A stretch of DNA of 64,000 nucleotides. Origin: Anastatus disparis (taxonomy: Eukaryota; Arthropoda; Insecta; Hymenoptera; Eupelmidae). This document shows, piece after piece, positions 1 through 13,899 of the stretch. Location: positions 4,055,001 to 4,119,000 of the forward strand of contig JAFFSR010000242.1 in the NCBI GenBank assembly GCA_017163975.1, given 5' to 3'. The notes under the pieces are model-generated. The model was not told the origin of the DNA, made no database searches, and worked only from the letters and a program-made list of their open reading frames with translations. Within the stretch, counting starts at the first letter, position 1. Every line of letters begins with the position of its first letter. The position numbers and the translations under genes were made by a program.

Positions 1-344
1 CTTCATTTTTTTTCATTGATTACATCAGAACTTTTTTATTTGATTTGTTAGCAAAAACAATAAAATTGTTATTATGAAATTTATTGCTAATTTTTTTAGG
101 TAATTCATTATAATTATTAAATTGTCTTTTTTAAGTGTTTACTTCGCTAACTTTAATGATACATATCTAAATCTAAGAAAAAATACTGTAATTTAAAAAT
201 TACATTTTGTAAAGCCAAAGAAATAACAAGTAATAATTTTTTGTCTCAAATTCTTTTTTAAAAGATGAATTACCACTAAACGTAAGAATAACATAAGTAA
301 TTATAAAACTTAAATAATACAAATAAAAACGTCAATTGACTCAC

Positions 345-3300
345 CTGTTGTTGAGATAAACCGGCTACTGCATTAAGAGCTTGCGCCTGAGAATTGCATT
401 GTGCTATCGTTGCCCCTGATGCGGACCTTGCATGCAACGATTTGGCGAGTAAAGTCTGCTTATTCGCGGCAGCCGATATCACCGGTTGAGAAGAGGATGC
501 ACCCGTTTGGGTTGTCATTATCATCGGCTTAGAAGCTGCAACTTTATATTCGAATCGAAACATTTTATAAATTAGTATTATGGTATAAATTAGAAGTCTT
601 TATTATTAATAAAATTAAAATTAAAATATTTACCCATTATAGGAGTCAAGATTTGTTTATTTCGTGATAATACAAGTTGGTTTGCTGTAACTGTTTTCGA
701 AACTGTCACTAATTGATTTTGTAATGATTTGGCTTGATTAGACTGAACTTGTCGCGCCATTTGGCCAAGTCTTGACCTCTGAGATCCAACGAGCTGTATA
801 GCCTGTCCTCCCTAAAATTAAAATTCGAGATTTAACAATAAAGTTAAAAAAAAAAACACATTTCCACCACAAATTCGTTAAGCGTAACCACTACACTGCA
901 TATATTTTTATTATATTCAAATAATATTATTTCAATGAATTAGATTTGTCTTACAACCGTGAATGAATTTACGTAACAAAACAAAAAAATCAAACACTGA
1001 GAGAGAAGTCGGTCATAAAAAATAAATTCATTAGTTAAATAGTTACGTCTTGTCAGCTACTTTGATGACGTCTCTAGGATAAAAACAAATGACAAAAAAT
1101 AAAATTATTAACAATTGGTACACAAAAAAAATTGTGAATTGTGAATTTTGGAAATTTTACAAAAAATATATAATTTATAGTTTTTTTTTTGTTTTTGAGG
1201 AAAAATTGTAAATAATTTTACGTTATTTGTTTTTATCCTGAAGAGGTCATCGAAGTACTTGACGAGACGTAGTTATTTAACTAATAAACTCGGTATGTTT
1301 GTTTACTGGAGTCCTCTCTCAGTGTTGTATTTTTTAATCTTATTTATTTGTAAAGAGTATATAACGAATTTGCCTTACATGTAAAATAATAATATTTTGT
1401 ATAAGTCTCACTTAAGCAAGTGTGAGTTTTTGTGTATAAGCATATATAAGTGTGCAGCTCATTTACTTTTTTGTTGTTTTAACACTATTTAAAATAATGA
1501 AATTGGATTTTTAAACTGAGAATAATATGTAAAATTAATGATAATTGAAGAATAAATAAGGTTTGAAAATCAACTTCATTCATGAAAATTTCTGAATAAT
1601 TAAATATTATATCCTTTATGAATAATGTGACTACCGAATCAATTAAATAATAAAGTAATAAAAAAATCAAAATACCTGAGCGAGAGTTACAGCAGCATTA
1701 TTACCACGTAGATTTTGTTGCGTCAAACCTTTGACAGCAGAAGGTATCAATTGTGCTAAAAGAAAAAAAAATTTTATTTTAAACCAATAAAAATATTTAT
1801 TATCATTTATTTAATGATCATACCGATTGGTAACGATAAGTGAGCATTGGCAGGATTCGCTATTACTACAGTAGGGCTGCTTCCAGCTACAGCAGACGTC
1901 ACGACTGTCGCAGGCACCATCTACAAATAAAAGAACTGATGTTAAAATAAGAAGTTTAAAGTAAAATTAGAAGAGATATTAAAAGATAATTTACACTGGA
2001 AACAGTGGAACAAGTATTTGTGGCCGATGATATTGGGAGCGAAACAATAACACCTGTTGGTGTAACAACATTTCCACCCGTTGCCGCCGAAACGTTTAAG
2101 GACATGGTGATAGGTTGTGATAAACCCGGAATAGAAACCTAAATTTTATCAATAATTAAAAAATTTATTCTATATAATGCAATTTTTCAAATAAAAACAT
2201 GAAAACAGCATATTGCGTATCAAGTAAAAAAAATTGAAAAAATATTAATTTGAAATATTTTTTTTTAATTATTCATGTTTTTTTTTTTAAGATAAATGAA
2301 AATATTTACCTGAACGTTTTGGAGACCATTAATGGAATTTGGTAGACTAGCAAGATTAACACCTTGGAGATTAACATTGGCGGTCTGCTGTTGCGCTGGT
2401 TGCGTAGGCGGCGTCACAGGTGGTGGACTAGTCATTGGACTTGCAGGTTGACTTCCCTGGTTCGATGATGCTGTAAGCCGTTCGAATAAAGACGAAGCAG
2501 CTGTTATACCTGGTACTGAATTATCTTCCGTAGGAGTACCAGCTAGTAAAGCTGAAAGACCTGGCATTGATAATCCTAATGCAGAAGTTGGATCTTGTAC
2601 TCGTGCAAGTCTCATTGCTGTTGCTTTTACTGGTTGCTGTTTTGTCAATTGGTTTGCTGCTAAAGCAGAGAATCTAACCTGTAAATAAAATAAAAAATTA
2701 ACATGTTTAAAATCTTGGATTTAGTTTTAAATATAGTTTAAACTAATAAATTTATATAAAATAACATACCGGACCAGTTGTACTCGGAACAGTTATTAGA
2801 TTGCCGTGACTTAAAACTCGTTGAGGAATTGAGGCAGTATTTACAGAAATTCTTCGCTGTTGATTTTTTTGCTGCGTTAAATTAGCAGGACTATTTAAGA
2901 GACTGAGAATAGCAGCATTATTTGACTTAGTCGCAGTTTGAACGGTAGCACTATTATTCATAGAAGCTGCGGCAGCGGCGGCTAGTGAAACAATTTAATT
3001 ATATATGGATTCATATTTAATAAAGCATAAAAATTATTATCTTGATTTAACTATGAGCTTACCTGCTGCTTGTTGTTGTGTAAATTGTTGAGCAGAATTC
3101 ATAAGGGAAGTTGCAAGAGCACTTATAGCTCGATTTGTGGAATTCCTTTGCATATTTACATCATTATGACTACTTGTATCAGTTAAATTACTTAATGTTC
3201 CTGCTTGCAACTGAGCTTGCTAAAGGATTAATAAATTAAAATTAGTAAAATTTTGAAATTTTAAATTATTACACTTAAAGTAAAAGGTTTATAAAAAAAA

Positions 3301-6300
3301 GTTTACCAAAACTGGAACACTAGATGCGTTGCTCTGAACTGGTGCAGGTAAAGGATTTTGTTGGAAGACTAATATATTTGCAGAACCGTTACATGAAGAC
3401 ATGTCCGTCGTGGTCATTGTAACTGCATTAGCTGTTGTATTATCTACTGCCTGTCCAGCAAGTGAATTTGCAGAAGCAATACGCGAGGCAGCTGCATTAG
3501 TTAAAGCCTGTTCAACGTTCACGGTAACTGCATCGTTTTGAACAATACCAGTAATGTTTTGGGCAACATTATCCAGACAGTTAACTAAACTAGTAGGCTG
3601 CCTTGAACCAGACACAGTTGCCTCGGTCATTGCCTTTATAGAATTTGCTACTTGTCCAGCTAAAGTATTTAACTGATTACCAGCTAATGAATTCAGCTGA
3701 CCTTGTGCTCGAGATAAAATCTATAAAAAATAAAAATTTTATATTAAAAAAAGTTTATGCCAATAAAGATAGATTTTTCATTACTTAATTTGATTTATTT
3801 ATTACACACCTGCTGAGCTACTCGTTGTGATTGAACCTGTTGCAATTGTTGAGCAACTATCTGAGCCTGTAAAAACAATAACAATAATAAGAAAAATAAG
3901 AAAAATTTTTTGTCAACGTTTTAAAAAAAATATTAATATAATTTAATTTTATTACCTTAACCTGCTGATGTACACGTTGCACGCTTGGAGCTTGCTGCTG
4001 TTGCTGCTGCTGCTGCAACTGTTGTTGTAATTGTTGTTGCTGCTGTTGCTGCTGCTGTTGTTGTTGATGTAATCGCTGCAATCCTGGAATACATGTAATT
4101 CGAGGAGCCTGCCCCGGTACGACATGCTGAATTTTCACATTTTTTCTTCCTTCCTCTGTAAAAATTTCCGTAAATTGTTGAATATAATGATTCGCTTGAG
4201 CTCTTGTACCCAAAATGAATCTGTAATCATTAAAAATATTGGTATAATAAAATGAAATTCATTTTTAAAATTTTATTTTTCACAATAAAAAATTTAAAAA
4301 ATCGTAAAAATTAAAAATTGTAAATGGTCTTTTACCTGCAAGAAGATCCTTTCTTTTCACCTTCTCTAAAATCGATGTCTACATAAAGCTCGCCTAAATA
4401 TTCGGAATTAGAAGGTCTTTGTAAAATAGACAACTTTATGTGATAAATCCGACCCTGACCCCTTTCAGTTTCTAAAATATACTCCTCAATAAGTTGTGGA
4501 AGGCAGTCTTTTGTTTCCCGGGGTTGTTCGTAAGCTTTCGCAAACCTGTTTCGATAAAATAGTCCATTGTACATAACAAATATATTTAGAAGATTTATAT
4601 GAAAGTTTATGAATTTTAATTACATGATAACTGATTTGTATAATCAAAGATTAGTACTTTAAAAATTTGAGGTTTTATATAACATACAGAATAAAAGAAA
4701 TAAATGAATAAACTGACCTTAAAACATCCACGGGAGTACTTGGAGGTAAGAGAGGAGGAGTATTTAAAGAAGGCGGTGGACACACGGTACTCGTCGACGC
4801 CGGTGCTCCCCGTTTTGAACGTAATTTTTGCATGAGATCTTGTATTGTTAAACCTTCTGGTTGAGCCAATTGTTCCAATTTTCTTTTACGATTTACTGTT
4901 ACCTGTACAAATACGTAGAATTTTGTTAATGTGTGATTATTTTATTGTAAATGTTGCACATAATTTTAAAAACAAAATTTTTATTTATTATTTTTGATTT
5001 ATGAAAAAATTTAGACTAACAGATTTATAAAAATAAATTTTATTTTTACTATATAATTGCGCTAAAATTATGATCTTGCAAAAATTAATAAGCAGGCGCT
5101 TCGTATGGAAAGCTTTAAATTTAAAATAACAAGTTTTTAATATCATCTTACTTTTGAAATAAATTTGTAAAAGGAAAATAAAACTGTTGATTTTAAAAAA
5201 TATTAATAATTCGTGAGATACAAACTTGTGAAAACTTTTTAGCTTGTCGTATAAGCTGATGATCGGCCAGTAACGCCTTGGACTGACGTAAACGCGTTGT
5301 TGCCAGACTAGGTATAGGATTGGGATCTAGACACAGGGGACCCTGGGTTGCAGCTATTATACGCGACTCCAGTATTAATCGCTCCTCATGACTCCAGTCC
5401 CCGTCACTCGTAAGCGACGATACATCCGACAATAAACTCTGGAAGCAAAAAATAACAATAAATGAATGAAAAAAATATTAATATTAAAAAAAAGGAATTT
5501 GAAAATATGTTTTGTAAGTTTGAAACTCTTAAAAATGGATGATAAAAATGAAAGGAAATTTATTCTGTATAAGTATATATATGTATATATATAAATGTGA
5601 TGAATTAAAAAGTTATGATTAAATATTGCTAAAAACTCAATTCCCATATAATGGAAAGAATTATTGTATAAAAAAAGAGGCAACATTATTTATTAACTAA
5701 AGAACAATATTTTTTTCAAACATCCATGAGGGTCCATTGTATGCCCACAGTAGTACAAACCAAGATTAGGGTGTACACTTATATCATGAGCTTATATTTT
5801 TAAATAAATCATTAAAAATATAAAACTGAAATGTTAATTCAGAAAAAAATTAACTAAAATAAAATAAGACTTCTGGATCATTGACTTTGTCAAAGGTGTG
5901 GAAAATGTTTTGTTATATACAAATATCCAATACTTAATTTTTGAGTTAGCGGGTATAAAATAATGATTACACTATACTATATAATAAAAGTTAGTATTGC
6001 ATTTTATATTAAAAATTGAAAATAAAGCTTCTATTTAAATCTTGTATTTGAAAATATTAATGCATATCAAAGCTTTCAATAACTAAATAAAAAGTTCAAG
6101 AGGTTAAAAAATTTACAATAATGCATTTAAATTTAGAAATAACTATTATTTTGAAATACCTGTGTAGTAGGTTTAAGGAGAACATGATGTATTTCAGGTT
6201 TGTTGTGAGGATATACTTTACGATAATCTCTCACTTCAGCTATAATACAGCCATCGTAAAATAAATGTGAGTGATTCCCTTCTAACTGTTCAGCCAATGT

Positions 6301-7169
6301 GGTAGGTAATTGGCCATTGTCAATACATGAAAGAAGCTCTCCTTGTTCATAACCCATTAATTGAGTTTCCGAAACTGAAGAGCTTTTGTCATATTGAATT
6401 CCTTTGTGACTAATTGCAAAATAAAGAATAATTATTATAAATTCATGAAAAAATGAAGTCATATTTTTGATAATATACCAAATTAACAATATAATTTCAA
6501 TTAGAATACTACTTTTCTCATTGAATCGTCAAAATATTAAAAAGGACTATGTAGGTAAAAAAAGAATCTAAAATGTTCATAAAACTTAAAATAAATTGAT
6601 TTTGTTAATTTTAAAAAATAAATAAAGTTTTCTTACCTATTTCTTACACCTAATGAATAACCTTTATTTCCAGCATAGAGGTTGATAATTAACGTATGCA
6701 ATCCATCCTTTTGTACTAATCGTCCCAAAAGATCACACTCATTTTCAAGGTTATTCTATATTTAATCCAAAATAAACCATTTAAAATTTTTTTATACAAA
6801 ATTTATCTTTCATTCGTATTTATTTCAATTTACCAAAACTGAATCAGGTGTTCCATGAGAAGCTTGAGAAAGTTCCTCAAAATAAAGCCTTGTAAGCTTG
6901 GAGTGAATACTTTGTTTTGAATAACTTAACTCCTTCTTATGACTTATCACCGCAGATCTGGATAAATTGTCCAATGCAATATCCAGACCAGTTTGACCTT
7001 GTGTTTGAACATCTCTTTGGTACCTTGATACCTGGTTTATCATTTCCTAAAAATATAGAATGTATATTTACATATGCTGCTTTATAAATTAAAATTAATA
7101 TAAAAAGATGAATTTTACCTGAGCCTGCCTACAAGCGTCTTCTAAACTAAAGGGTGGTTCGATCATCAT
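345..7169 (-). CDS. Spt20: SAGA complex subunit Spt20 (SUPT20H-like), 3' end beyond window
   Basis: Spt20 is a structural subunit of the nuclear SAGA histone acetyltransferase coactivator. Coding exons (minus, 5' to 3'): 7119-7169, 6834-7046, 6637-6755, 6160-6409, 5226-5438, 4718-4902, 4336-4545, 3956-4220, 3810-3866, 3307-3720, 3063-3219, 2770-2981, 2310-2678, 1995-2138, 1824-1920, 1676-1755, 634-811, 345-535. They sum to 3,405 nt (1,135 codons), all phases match, and the model ends in phase 0 with no stop, so further exons lie left of the window. Recognition rests on the Spt20 domain: NLYAGNKGYSLGVRN, a GELLSCIDNGQLP stretch, FYDGCIIAEVRDYR, PLCLDPNP and GRKNVKI, which align in order with my recollection of human SUPT20H. 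After residue about 440 the protein is low-complexity, rich in Gln, Ala, Ser and Thr. The start is the first of two adjacent ATGs (MMIEPPFSLED). The domain call is firm; the exact 3' exon borders are less so. Confidence 0.93.
995..1324. repeat. imperfect inverted repeat (foldback/MITE-like) in an Spt20 intron
   Basis: The left end starts CACTGAGAGAG and the right end finishes with its reverse complement CTCTCTCAGTG. Similarity continues inward for about 110 bp on each side. Landmarks are TTAGTTAAAT, the CTACTTTGATGACGTCTC block against GAGGTCATCGAAGTACTT, and GGATAAAAACAAAT against ATTTGTTTTTATCC. The centre is A/T-rich. I found no convincing target-site duplication. The CACT... terminus recalls CACTA-type elements, but the superfamily is not established. 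It lies inside the 864-bp intron 812-1675. Confidence 0.7.
3990..4071 (-). repeat. polyglutamine-coding CAG/CAA tract in Spt20
   Basis: Read on the minus strand, this part of Spt20 exon 8 encodes Gln almost without a break, as two runs interrupted by Leu codons. CAA and CAG codons are mixed, which limits slippage compared with a pure CAG run. It sits just after the conserved Spt20 domain, where the low-complexity C-terminal half begins. Confidence 0.9.
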
Positions 7170-8750
7170 GATTCGTAGCTAGCATGAGATCGACATACAA
7201 CATCATATCTTATGGAGTAACAAGTCTGTAATAAACTGAATATAAGAATTTCATTTTTATTATGAATAGTATAGTAATATAAATAGTTTAAATATTTAAA
7301 AAAAGTAATCTTAATTCTCGCAGTATGTAAAAAATGGGGGAGAAAAAAAACACTAAATCCATGTAAAACAAGATCAAAAATGTTAAATGAAAAAACCATT
7401 TTATTAAAGAAAAAGATGTTTTTTATTAAAAATAAACGCGTATCTAAAAAAGATCAAGAATCCGAATTTGATTTACAAAAGAAGGTTAAGTTGTAAGGAT
7501 AATAAGAGAGAGTTTATCTTATAAGTTATAACTTATGGGATCCGTTGAGCGTCTCGATCGCAAAATGTTAACTTAAGAATTCTCATTCCCATCAATGAGA
7601 ACCAGGAGTAAAAAAAACCACTTACCTTGAAGACAGGCGTGGAAGCAATAACGCTTCTGAATGAGAGTAAACATCGAAGCAGAAGGCGAAATAACGATGA
7701 TAGCGGTATATAACACGAATGTATCAGGTCGTTGATGATGGACGATTGTGAATTGGCTCTTTTCTACATAACCTCTATCAGGATCAAAAGAACAATATTA
7801 ATATAAAGAAACACTTACACAAATCTTAACGCAAACAGAGGCTGCGCGAATCCAATTTAATAATAAGTGTCCAAAATAATCGTACAATCCAAAAGAATTG
7901 ATGATCAAAATAAAATGAAGAAAAAAAAACACAAGCACCAGTAAGAGAAAAACGCACGCGCGCACTATACAACAAACACGAGCAAGGGATTTTATAATGC
8001 ACTGAATTTGTACATACAGGGTTAAAGAAATAAATATGGTAATGTATTAAAGTTAGCGAGCCAAGCAGACCAATACCGGGCTTTCATTGAATTATTTAAC
8101 TTTTAAGCGATCTTCTCTCACATAAAAGCGGCTCACAATAATTGTCATATTTTTTATAATTATAAGACACGCTCGCGATTCACTATATAAATGTTGTACA
8201 TAACCGTGCGATCTCTCTTTCTGTTATGTATATAAGCAGTAGCAGCACGATGTATGGGATATATGCGATTGTACAGGACTGGCACTCACAGTGTGTAACC
8301 TATAAACTACAAACAACGCAAGCAAGAGAAAAAACGAGTTGCAGAGTACAGTCAGTATGTATATGTGCACTATAATATGTCTCTTTTACTCTTCTCATCA
8401 GGCTTGGCCTGCGCGCTGCTACCAGTCACTATAGTCAGTCACCAGGGCTTTTAACACTATTACACCAAATGCATAATAGGGGAAGAAGAACCTCTTTTGA
8501 GATGAAGGGTACCCCATATGTATATGCAGTATGTATATGCAATTATTATCTTTATCCAAAATAATATTTCTATCTCTGTTCAACTTCTTTTACCGAATGC
8601 ACCGTATATTATATGCCACCTTCGTATACCGCGAGTCTGAGTATACTGATGATTCAGCAACGTAGTTAAGAATTCCCGTCGCCCTGCGCTCATTTCCAAA
8701 ACACTACCCCCTTGCGTTAAATTGTTGTTTTTTCAGATTAATATGTGTGT
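7170..8750 (-). promoter_or_regulatory. 5' flank and probable 5' UTR exon of Spt20
   Basis: A strong donor (AAG|GTAAGTGG on the minus strand) ends at 7626. This suggests a non-coding first exon just right of it, spliced to the exon with the Spt20 start codon. Between about 7900 and 8750 the DNA is less A/T-rich, with scattered CpG-containing stretches, as expected near a promoter. The small open frame at 8745-8930 has no support as a gene. No TATA box or transcription start can be fixed by eye. Confidence 0.4.
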
Positions 8751-11700
8751 AGAAATGGATCTTCCGAGAGGCGCGCGCGCAGATGTCCGACAACCAAGGT
8801 TACTATAGATCGAAATACAAAGATTTTTTTACTTATTTTTTTTTTATATAAATCACGCAATACTTACCTTATATTACCTCAAGGGTTGCTGATCATTATT
8901 TTTTATTATCATCAAAAGTTCTTTTGCTAAATAATCCCTTAATTATTCCAGCAATTCATGATATGTAAATTTAACTTTGAGATTATAGGATATTTATTTA
9001 AATTATTTAATATTTTTAATTAAGTAATTTTGTTACATAATATATAATATTTGGAACATAATCAAAAATAATTTCTTTCGCAATTTATAATACTCGACAG
9101 ATTCTGTATCAGTAAATTGATTAATAAAATATCTTACTGATTTTTTTAAAAAACTTTTTCAAACTATCATATTATATTGTATAATACTTATGAACAAAAA
9201 AAGTTTCCCTAAAACTTTAACTCAATTACGTAGAAGATAACTTATACCAATCCCTATTATAGTTATTTAGAAGAGATTTATAAATTAAAGATTTTTCTTT
9301 CCTTGTTGCTCAAATTATTATTTAAAATTTAATAATATAAACAATTTGATTTGTAACAAAATAAATTAATTTTAAGTGATATTGTCTAATTTTTTCATAA
9401 ATATATAAAAGAGATTTTAAAGAATATTAGATTTTAAAAACGTTTTTTATTAATAATCTCGCAGCTAAAAGTATGAAAATAAAAAGTCTACAAATAAGTA
9501 ATTAGTAAATACTCTGATAAAAGTTAAGTAAATTAAAATTTTTATGAATTCATACATATTTTCAATTTACCCGTTTGAAAAAATTTATTGATATTATAGA
9601 ACAAAAGTTCACTATCTATAAATCAATAAAATAATATATGAATATTTAATAAAAATTTGAAAAATAAATGCATAAAAACAGTAAATGAATGTAAAAAATC
9701 AAATTTTTTAATTTGTATAATACAATGCATAAATATATTAAAACGTTTATTAAACTATATATGTAATTATAATAAATTTTGTTCACACTGAACAAAAACT
9801 ACACATTTTTAAATATTTATACAAGTCTCTTAATATTTATGTAATTGTCTGTATTTTAAATTTATTTAAGTTAAATTAAGCTAAATTAACTTAAAAAATT
9901 TTTAAATTTTCAAAATATTTTGTTCAAACCTGTTCAACAACATTTCCGTTCAATAATTCTAAATTTAACTAATATTAATTTTCAATTAGCCCAACTACGG
10001 TACATTGACTCAAAGGTAGATCAACCCTTCTCAACCAGTTTTACAAAGTTCAATAGATATTGTAATAAAGTATGGATTTTACAAGAACAATGAAAATTTT
10101 TACTTCATTTAGAAAAAAATATTAAGCAAAATAAACAAAAAATTTTAAATAGTTTATAATTATAAAAGTCAATTAAATTTACATTTAAATGTAACGTCTA
10201 AAAATAATATATATGTTTTTTTTTTGCTTATAAATTTTCAATATTTTAATAATTTATAATAGTACTAAGCAAAGATGATAATTTATTATTTAAAAATTAT
10301 TTAATTTATACAATATAAAAGCGTTAAAGAAACTTTGTATCCCAATTACACGAGTATACTATTTAGTCACGCAATACATCTTTATTTGTATCATATATAT
10401 CAAACACTAAATTATTTAGCACAGAAATTATTAGCAGATCTATTAAACTAATACATTTTTATATTTGTTTAATTTCTCCCTCGGGAAAAATATGGGACTT
10501 TACTCCTTAGTTGCATAATTACTACGGTACTATAACTATGGAGTAATAAAAAAAATTTTTTATTAATTTGCATCAAAGTAAGAATAAAAATTACACTTTA
10601 TTTCAGATCTAAATTTTTTAACGAACTTATCAGTATTATATCTAATGAAAAAGTACATTTTGCACGAAACTTGGATTGTCCTAAAGAATAGACAAAATAT
10701 TCAGTCATTCTAAAAAAAGAAGAAAAATTTTTTTAAATTTTCGTAAGGAATTAAAAATAAATTTGAATCACATATGAAAACTATTCTATATTTATAGACC
10801 AATTAGGTCAGATAAAGGCACTTTAAATCTTTAAACAAAGTTATACTTTAAATATTAATAGGAAGAAAATAATTATTGATTTCTAATTAAATGCAAATCA
10901 GATATCTATATCATAATTTAATCGTTTATTTATATTTTATGATTATTTATTTGTAGAAAAATCAAATAAGTTATGATGTGGTAAAAGTTTAGTTTAACGT
11001 ATACCTTGTACATTAAAGGATACTTTTTTTATTTAAAAATGTTAAACTAACTCCAGAGCTGTAAACTGAGGAGAATACGTGATTGCAGATCATAAATTTT
11101 TTTTTATAAATTTCAGATACTTTTTATTAGTTTGAACAGTTTTTACAGTTGCTCGAGATACCTGGTTCCATCAAAATTTTTCCTAATTTATGACTGCTGA
11201 TTACAAATTTTTCAAATGGAAATTCGGAAAATCAATAAGAAAAGCGTTTTAAGCAATTTTCCGGGAAAACTCATAAAATTTTCACTTTTTAATTGCACCG
11301 TTTATTAATGAAGAATTTCTGAAATTTTATAAAATTGGGAAATTTGGCATACTCAAGGATTTAGTAGGAGTAAATGTGTGGATATTTTAAAATTTAAACC
11401 GGTTCAAATGATTGTTTAATTAGTAAACTTTTATTATAGAAATATTAGCGTTTATAATTTGCAAAAATCATTTTTATTGGGATTTATTATAAAGATTTAC
11501 GAAAAGTGCATACATTAAAATGCCATCAGAGATCCATAGATAAACTGAATCTCTTTTTTTATATATGTTTTTATCTTAATACAATTTTTATGGATGTTTT
11601 CAGAGTTTGAATTAGAAATTTTCACGCATTTACTTATACTGAATCCGTACATATGGCATACTTTCCAATTTTCAAAATTTCAGGAAATTTTCACTGAGAA

Positions 11701-13500
11701 ACCGTTAAATTTTATAAAAAAATAAGTAACAAAGTTAAAAATTAATGGATCTTTGTGGAAAATTGCTGATAACGTTTTCCCTTCTGATTTTTCCGATGTC
11801 CACCTAAAAAATGATAATGTTTTTTATTTAATAAATATTTATTTAGAGTCCCACAATTACGAATAGCGTATTGCATAATTTAGAATAAACTAATAATGAA
11901 TTTTCATGATTTCAAAAAGCATTAGAGAAAGATAATTACATTTATAAAAAAATAGAATATAAATATTTTAAAGTGAACATTCTAAAATGCTTTACTCGCA
12001 TTAAGTATTTTCGTTACATTAGTCGTCAAAAACATGAAAATTCTAAAATAAATAAATTAACAGTCTCGATATGCACATAATTTATATGAACTTCTAAATA
12101 AATATTCATTAAATAAAAAACATTATAATGTTCGGACCGCTCCCCCCCCCCCCCAAAAAAAATTGTATTCGACAGACAAAAATTTTTGGGAAATCCTTGG
12201 TGGAACTGAGGATTTTATCTCAAAAGAGATTTCATCTAAGGTTTTTCAGTAAGGTAAAAAAATCTCAGATTTCAAAATAACGATTCAAACTTTAAAAATA
12301 AAAAGTTAAATTGAAGAATACTACTTTTTTCATGATTGTATATAAGAAAATATAATATGAAGTTAAATAAGATTTCGTGAACACAATCCTGATAATTTTT
12401 TGTTATTTAATAATTATTTATTTGTTTATTTACTTTACTCATTACATATAACATAAAAAATAAAAAGACTTTTTTTGTAAACCGAAATTGTAAATATAAT
12501 TTTGTATGTTTCCCGATGTAAGAATTCATGCAACAAAATTATGTGACATGCATATATTATGAAAAATTTTTGTAATTTGAAGATATTTGCGCTTTTGTGT
12601 TATCGATAAATTAAAGGAAAATATAAATAAATAATTATTTTTTAGCGTTGCGCTTTGAATTATTCCATCGCGAATCATTGAATTATATAAGCATGAATAA
12701 ATATCTCTATTATAAGGATACAAAATTTACTTTGGAGTTTATTTTTAGAAAAAAGTAACTTCATTGCTTTTTTCAATAAATCAGAACTTATTGAAAATTT
12801 CACATCGGCAAAAAAATATTTCTTAAAAATCGACTTTATTTCAATCCTTTAACAAATCACACGGATCATATTTCTCCTGTACTTAGAAATACAGTGTGAT
12901 TTAATAAATTTAATATTTTCAAGAACATCTGAAGTTTATTAAAAAAATTAATTATTATTAATATGTCTTAAATTATAATTTATTATAGCAAGTCAGTATT
13001 TTTGAAATATTTTAGGTACAGTTTGTATGTTAAAAAATAAAAAAAAATATTTAAATTTAAGTCGCGGGTTCCAAATAATTCACATCGCATCCGTGAGTTG
13101 CTATTAAAGTTTTCACCTTGACCATCGGTGAAAAAAGTAGCATTCTTTTTTAGTACTAGTCGTCATAATTAATTTATAGAATTCTACTTTATCATTGACA
13201 AGTAAGAATATAGATCAACAAAAGAAAATGACAGCAGTGAAGAAAGTTAAAATATATATATGTATATAGAAAACAGCATGTTGAATAATGACAAATGACA
13301 AGTAATCCACGTATATAGTAGACAAGTAAATACATTGGACGTTGCACAGTCTTAGAATATAATACGTCTTTGGCGTCTCGTCGCGTAATATATAAATACG
13401 CAGCTGTAGAGGCAGGGCGTGACAATTATAAATTTCTCTCTCTCTCTCTCTTTTTCTCCCTCTCTATTATTATATACATATAATCCGCTCTGATCTGCGT
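8751..13500. other. AT-rich intergenic DNA, no gene seen
   Basis: About 4.7 kb of very A/T-rich sequence with frequent stops in all frames. I see no exon with coding character. It contains the foldback repeat at 11218-11803 and a 13-base poly(C) run at 12142-12154 directly followed by poly(A). Otherwise it is featureless to the eye. Confidence 0.6.
11218..11803. repeat. decayed long inverted repeat (foldback element)
   Basis: The left arm, about 11218-11412, and the right arm, about 11590-11803, are imperfect reverse complements. Matching blocks, left against reverse-complemented right, include TTCGGAAAATCA / ATCGGAAAAATCA, AGCAATTTTCC in both, CTGAAATTTT in both, GGATTTAGTA / GGATTCAGTA, and AGTAAATGTGTG / AGTAAATGCGTG. 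Several single-base differences and small indels indicate age. The spacer of about 180 bp is unique A/T-rich sequence. Ends are approximate and no target duplication was found. Confidence 0.6.
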
Positions 13501-13899
13501 GTATTAGCTTTCAGTGGCTGTTGATCTGTCGAATCGGATGGTGTACTATTAGTGTCCTTTTTTATGTGTGTATATATATGTGTATATAATTTGCGAAAGA
13601 GGCGCGAATGCAGGTGCAATTAATGTATATACACTTATACATTAATGCCTATTTGCGTTCATCAGCAACATAGAGCAAAAGAGTGAGTAACACATTGGTT
13701 GCATTAGTTTATGTATTATATTACTTATCGCTATACGTGTTTGAATGATAATACTTGAGGCATAAATTTTGTTATGTTAAATTATTTCACTGTACACGTA
13801 ATAGTATAATAATGTATACTTTATTATTTTTTTTTCTTCTCTTCTTTATTACAGTGAATGCATAAGCGAGCGTGATGAGAGTCTCTGTACGTAAACATT
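13501..13899 (+). promoter_or_regulatory. 5' UTR and first intron of the ARHGAP-like gene
   Basis: A donor AAGA|GTGAGT ends a probable 5' UTR exon at 13682. A pyrimidine-rich acceptor (TTTATTACAG) opens the next exon at 13855, 45 bp before the ATG. A (TC)n run sits at about 13434-13465. A perfect stem ATTAATGTATA / TATACATTAAT with a six-base loop lies at 13619-13646 inside the presumed UTR. The transcription start is not resolved. Confidence 0.5.

Noticed and set aside
12142..12154. Poly(C) run next to poly(A)
   Set aside because: Noted only as a homopolymer; no function can be supported and its length is prone to sequencing error.
13070..13135. GCGGGTTCCAAAT resembling a tRNA T-arm
   Set aside because: No acceptor stem, anticodon arm or D-arm can be paired around it.
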